Source: Pseudomonas graminis
Lineage (GTDB): Bacteria > Pseudomonadota > Gammaproteobacteria > Pseudomonadales > Pseudomonadaceae
NCBI RefSeq assembly: GCF_004364335.1
Contig: NZ_SOCR01000008.1
Span: 186,001-250,000 of the forward strand
Reading direction: 5' to 3'
DNA length: 64,000 nucleotides
Positions 60,642-64,000 of this stretch are shown here, piece after piece. Both the position numbers and the translations under genes were made by a program. The notes below the pieces were generated by a model, which saw only the letters and a list, made by a program, of their open reading frames with translations, did not search any database and was not told where the DNA came from. Numbering within the stretch: position 1 is the stretch's first letter; every line of letters starts with the position of its first letter.

Positions 60642-62134
60642 GCCAGCGCAACGAATCCCGCTTTGCGCGAACGCGGGCCTGCTCCTTCGCACTCGCCGTG
60701 ACGTTTGGTCTGTTGGGTGCAGCATCGGCAATGGCGGACACCGCCGCCGATGCCCCGAAAGCCATCGACAAGGCCGCGAGTACACTGGAATCCCTGAAGG
60801 AGCTGGACGGTAAAGCGCCGGCTCGCCGCTCGCTGAACATCCAGTCGTGGAATACCGCAAAAGGCGCTCGCGTGCTGTTTGTCGAAGCCCATGAGCTGCC
60901 GATGTTCGACATGCGCCTGCTGTTCGCGGCCGGCAGCAGTCAGGATGGCGCCACCCCCGGCATCGCGCTGGTCACCAACGCGATGCTCAACGAGGGCGTC
61001 AAAGGCAAGAACGTCAGCGCCATCGCCGAAGGTTTCGAAGGGCTTGGCGCTGATTTCGGCAACGGCTCCTATCGCGACATGGCAATCGCTTCGTTGCGTA
61101 GTCTGAGCGCCGCCGACAAACGTGAGCCGGCCTTGAAACTGTTTGCCGAAGTGGTGGGCAAACCGACGTTCCCGACAGACTCACTGGCACGAATCAAAAA
61201 CCAGCTGCTGGCGGGCTTTGAATATCAAAAGCAGAACCCGGGCAAGCTGGCAGGCGACGAGCTGTTCAAGCGGTTGTACGGCGATCATCCCTACGCGCAC
61301 CCGAGCATGGGCACGGCCAAAAGCATCGCGCCTCTGACCTTGGCTCAACTGAAGGCCTTTCATGCCAAGGCCTACGCCGCCGGCAACGCGGTGATTGCGC
61401 TGGTTGGCGACCTGACACGCGCTGAAGCCGAAGCGGTTGCGTCCCAGGTTTCAGCCGCGCTGCCTAAAGGCCCGGCGCTGGCACAAACCGTCGCACCGAC
61501 CGAACCAAAGCCGAGTGAAACCCACATCGAGTTTCCGTCCAAGCAGACGCACCTGATGCTGGCTGAACTGGGCATCACTCGAGGCGATCCTGACTATGCA
61601 GCCCTGTCACTGGGCAACTCGATCCTCGGTGGCGGCGGATTTGGCAGCCGCCTGATGACCGAAGTGCGGGAAAAGCGCGGCCTGACCTACGGTGTGTCTT
61701 CAGGCTTCACGCCGATGCAGGCTCAGGGTCCGTTCATGATCAGCCTGCAGACCCGGGCCGAACTGAGCGAAAACACCCTCAAGCTGGTCAAGGACATCAC
61801 CCGTGACTTCCTGGCCAACGGCCCGACCCAGAAGGAACTCGACGATGCCAAGCGCGAACTGGCCGGCAGCTTTCCTCTGGCGACTGCCAGCAATGCGGCC
61901 ATCGTTGGCCAACTGGGCGCGGTCGGCTTTTATAATCTGCCGCTGACCTACCTTGAAGATTTCATGACGCAGTCCCAGAGCGTCACGGTCGAGCAGATCA
62001 AGGCCGTAATGAACAAACATCTGGACGCTGACAAGCTGGTGATCGTGACTGCAGGTCCGACCGTCCCGCAGAAGCCACTGCCGCCCCCTACTGACAAACC
62101 CGCCGAGCAACCGCTCGGCGTTCCGGAGCACTGA
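60638..62134 (+). CDS. M16 family peptidase-like protein, partner subunit lacking the zinc motif
   Basis: 498-residue M16 homologue with a signal peptide at about 1-32 (ALAVTFGLLGAASAMA). The position of HxxEH is taken by TPGIALVTNAMLNEG, so it cannot bind zinc as M16 enzymes do. The C-terminal half keeps the substrate-side Arg/Tyr motif MTEVREKRGLTYGVSSGF near 350. It ends in a Pro-rich tail. It most likely forms a heterodimer with the preceding peptidase. One-base overlap with rsmD. Confidence 0.92.
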   Translation: MSQRNESRFARTRACSFALAVTFGLLGAASAMADTAADAPKAIDKAASTLESLKELDGKAPARRSLNIQSWNTAKGARVLFVEAHELPMFDMRLLFAAGSSQDGATPGIALVTNAMLNEGVKGKNVSAIAEGFEGLGADFGNGSYRDMAIASLRSLSAADKREPALKLFAEVVGKPTFPTDSLARIKNQLLAGFEYQKQNPGKLAGDELFKRLYGDHPYAHPSMGTAKSIAPLTLAQLKAFHAKAYAAGNAVIALVGDLTRAEAEAVASQVSAALPKGPALAQTVAPTEPKPSETHIEFPSKQTHLMLAELGITRGDPDYAALSLGNSILGGGGFGSRLMTEVREKRGLTYGVSSGFTPMQAQGPFMISLQTRAELSENTLKLVKDITRDFLANGPTQKELDDAKRELAGSFPLATASNAAIVGQLGAVGFYNLPLTYLEDFMTQSQSVTVEQIKAVMNKHLDADKLVIVTAGPTVPQKPLPPPTDKPAEQPLGVPEH

Positions 62135-62754
62135 TGACCTCGACTTCCAAGCCGCCGCGTATCCACAAAGGGCACAAAATCCACACGGGCCTCGGCCAAC
62201 TGCGGATCATCGGCGGCGAATGGCGCAGTCGGCGTCTGAGTTTCCCTGACGCCCCCGGTCTGCGCCCAACGCCGGATCGTGTGCGTGAAACCCTGTTCAA
62301 CTGGTTGGCCCCGTACATCGAGGGCGCGCGCGTCCTCGATCCGTTCGCCGGCAGTGGCGCGCTGTACCTCGAAGCGCTGTCCCGCGGCGCCAGTATGGGC
62401 CTGGCGCTGGACACCAACTCGATGGCGATCTCCAGCCTGCGCGAACACCTCGGCACACTGCGCTGCACCGTCGGCAAAACCGCCACCGGCGACGCGCTCC
62501 GCCATCTGGAAACCCAGCCGGCCGAACAATTCGACGTGGTGTTCCTCGACCCGCCGTTTCACCAGGACTTACTGATGCCTGCCTGCACGCTGCTGGAAGA
62601 GCGCAACTGGCTGGCGGATAGCGCGTGGATCTACACCGAAAGCGAAACCGCGCCGTCGACGCTGGGCATGCCCGCCAACTGGCGCCTGCACCGTGAAAAG
62701 AAAGCCGGTCAGGTTCACTACGCGGTGTGGGAACGCAGTGCCGTCGCGAGCTGA
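62134..62754 (+). CDS. rsmD: 16S rRNA (guanine966-N2)-methyltransferase
   Basis: 206 residues. N-terminal LRIIGGEWRSRRLSFPD near 24, RPTPDRVRETLFNWL near 45, SAM site VLDPFAGSGALYLEALSRGA near 68, and the catalytic DPPF in VVFLDPPFHQDLL near 137. It modifies G966 of 16S rRNA. It overlaps the M16 partner gene by one base, and its last 17 bases overlap the next gene's GTG start. Confidence 0.95.
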   Translation: MTSTSKPPRIHKGHKIHTGLGQLRIIGGEWRSRRLSFPDAPGLRPTPDRVRETLFNWLAPYIEGARVLDPFAGSGALYLEALSRGASMGLALDTNSMAISSLREHLGTLRCTVGKTATGDALRHLETQPAEQFDVVFLDPPFHQDLLMPACTLLEERNWLADSAWIYTESETAPSTLGMPANWRLHREKKAGQVHYAVWERSAVAS

Positions 62755-63754
62755 CCGTCCCGGGTTCGTCCCGGCGTTCGGCCTGGGCAACCCGCACTTG
62801 CAGACGCTGTGGGGACCGCTCTGGCGTCCGACCACTCACCTCGAGCGCCGGCGCGAGCGCATCTGGCTGGAAGACGGCGATTTCCTCGACATGGACTGGC
62901 ACGGCCCCCACGACGCCACTGTGCCGGTCGTGCTCGTGCTGCACGGTCTGACCGGCTCGTCCAACTCCCCCTACGTCGCCGGGCTGCAGCACGCCATGGA
63001 AAAACGCGGCTGGGCGAGTGTCGCCCTCAACTGGCGAGGTTGTTCAGGAGAGCCAAACCTGTTGCCCCGCAGCTATCACTCCGGCGCCAGCGAAGACCTT
63101 GCCGCGGTGATCGATCACCTGCGCAAGGCCCGACCGTTGGCGCCGCTTTACGCTGTCGGGTATTCCCTCGGCGGCAACATCTTGCTCAAGCACCTCGGCG
63201 AAACCGGGCTGGACAGCTACCTGCAAGGCGCTGTGGCGGTGTCGGTGCCGTTTCGTCTGGACGAATGCGCCGACCGGATCGGGCTGGGGTTTTCGAAGCT
63301 TTACCAACGCCACTTCATGCGCGAGATGGTCGGCTATATCAAAGACAAGCAGAGACGCTTTCAGCATGAGGGCCTTAGCGATGGACTGGCAGAACTGGCG
63401 GCGCTGGGTTCGCTGAAAGACATGCGCACTTTCTGGGATTTCGACGGGCGCGTGACAGCGCCGCTCAATGGATTCGTGGACGCCCATGATTACTACCGGC
63501 GCGCCTCCAGTCGGTACTTCCTCGGCGCCATTCGCACGCCAGCCCTGTTGATTCAATCCCTTGATGACCCGTTCGTGTTCAAGCACAGTCTCCCCGAAGC
63601 CTCCGAGCTATCGTCCAGCACTGAGTTCGACCTGCAGAAAAAAGGCGGGCATGTGGGTTTTGTCGGCGGGACCATCAGAACGCCGACGTATTATCTGGAG
63701 CAACGGATTCCGGCGTGGCTGACGGACGTCCATGGTGCGCAGATAAACCGCTAG
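62738..63754 (+). CDS. YheT-type alpha/beta hydrolase
   Basis: Hydrolase of the YheT/ABHD1-3 group, 338 residues. FGLGNPHLQTLWGPLWRP near residue 12, oxyanion region VLHGLTGSSNSPYVAGLQ near 68, RGCSGEPN near 100, nucleophile Ser in AVGYSLGGNILLKHLGE near 142 and catalytic His in KKGGHVGFVGG near 304. The start is probably GTG at 62738 (GGGA five bases upstream), inside the 3' end of rsmD; an ATG at 62693 would overlap rsmD further. The substrate is unknown, possibly an ester. Confidence 0.88.
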   Translation: MPSRADRPGFVPAFGLGNPHLQTLWGPLWRPTTHLERRRERIWLEDGDFLDMDWHGPHDATVPVVLVLHGLTGSSNSPYVAGLQHAMEKRGWASVALNWRGCSGEPNLLPRSYHSGASEDLAAVIDHLRKARPLAPLYAVGYSLGGNILLKHLGETGLDSYLQGAVAVSVPFRLDECADRIGLGFSKLYQRHFMREMVGYIKDKQRRFQHEGLSDGLAELAALGSLKDMRTFWDFDGRVTAPLNGFVDAHDYYRRASSRYFLGAIRTPALLIQSLDDPFVFKHSLPEASELSSSTEFDLQKKGGHVGFVGGTIRTPTYYLEQRIPAWLTDVHGAQINR

Positions 63755-63821
63755 CGCCTGCACGATCGTTCAAGACACGTATGCGTCACCCGCTTACCAT
63801 CGGGACATAAGGAGAAAAACC

Positions 63822-64000
63822 ATGTCCCGTAATCAGTTCTTCGTCCGCGGCCTTCGCGACAGCGTGCCGATGCTGGTCGGCATTGCACCGTTCGGCATTA
63901 TCTTCGGCACCCTCGCCGGTGTGGGCGGCCTCACGCTCTGGCAGGCGGTGGGCATGTCGATGTTTGTTTACGCAGGATCGGCACAATTTATCGTCATCAG
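63822..64000 (+). CDS. AzlC family amino acid exporter (5' part only)
   Basis: First 59 residues of a branched-chain amino acid efflux permease of the AzlC type, cut by the window end. The N-terminus has FVRGLRDSVPMLVGIAPFGIIFG and GMSMFVYAGSAQF, the family signature. AAGGAG lies eight bases before the ATG. An azlD partner would be expected just downstream. Confidence 0.88.
   Translation, partial: MSRNQFFVRGLRDSVPMLVGIAPFGIIFGTLAGVGGLTLWQAVGMSMFVYAGSAQFIVI

Overview
The window is a stretch of Pseudomonas chromosome. GC is high throughout. Gene order and proteins match the core segment that in P. aeruginosa runs from pasP/amine oxidase/bioA/rsmE through the pilGHIJ-chp cluster, gshB, tonB3, algH, ruvX, pyrRBC', pilT, yggS, proC, metXW, rdgB, hemW, trmB, thiGS, mtgA, rpoH, ftsXEY and rsmD (synteny recalled, not searched). 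The many short repeats with cores GCCGGCTTGCTGGCGAA and GCGCGCTTGCCCGCGAA, plus a complete malonate decarboxylase operon, suggest a fluorescens/syringae-type species rather than P. aeruginosa. No rRNA, tRNA, CRISPR array, prophage or classical insertion sequence was seen.

Layout. 1-5.7 kb: yceI (cut by the window edge) with cytochrome b561, a secreted flavin amine oxidase with a Lys/Pro/Ala tail, bioA and rsmE. 5.8-12.7 kb: a minus-strand operon encoding a one-permease polar amino acid ABC transporter, a class V PLP enzyme, an RpiR regulator, a PuuE-like (allantoinase-like) deacetylase and a hydantoinase; its substrate is unknown. 13.1-23.3 kb: a hemolysin III homologue, then mdcR convergent with mdcABCDEGH-madLM. 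A REP-associated tyrosine transposase (RAYT) sits between mdcR and madM, wrapped in copies of its own repeats. 23.3-24.5 kb: a Fic protein with a double operator-like inverted repeat. 24.8-35.0 kb: chpC-chpA-pilJ-pilI-pilH-pilG, the chemosensory system controlling type IV pili, here without pilK or chpB. 35.2-41.3 kb: gshB, tonB-like, algH, ruvX, pyrR, pyrB and pyrC' (a non-catalytic dihydroorotase). 41.6-50.7 kb: a TM2 protein, an NlpC/P60 peptidase, pilT, yggS-proC-yggT, metX-metW and rdgB-hemW-DUF3392. 50.8-59.0 kb, mostly minus strand: a small lipoprotein, trmB, thiG, thiS, DUF423, mtgA (plus), rpoH and ftsX-ftsE-ftsY. 59.3-64 kb, plus strand: two paired M16 peptidases, rsmD, a YheT-type hydrolase and the start of an azlC-like gene.

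How it works together. The core blocks cover surface motility (Pil-Chp, PilT, TonB-like protein), pyrimidine, methionine, proline, biotin, thiamine and glutathione synthesis, cell division/SRP targeting and heat shock. The 5.8-24.5 kb block looks accessory: two nutrient-scavenging operons, a Fic gene and the RAYT are inserted between rsmE and chpC, which lie closer together in P. aeruginosa. Short REP doublets (REPINs) fill most gaps between convergent or unrelated transcription units.
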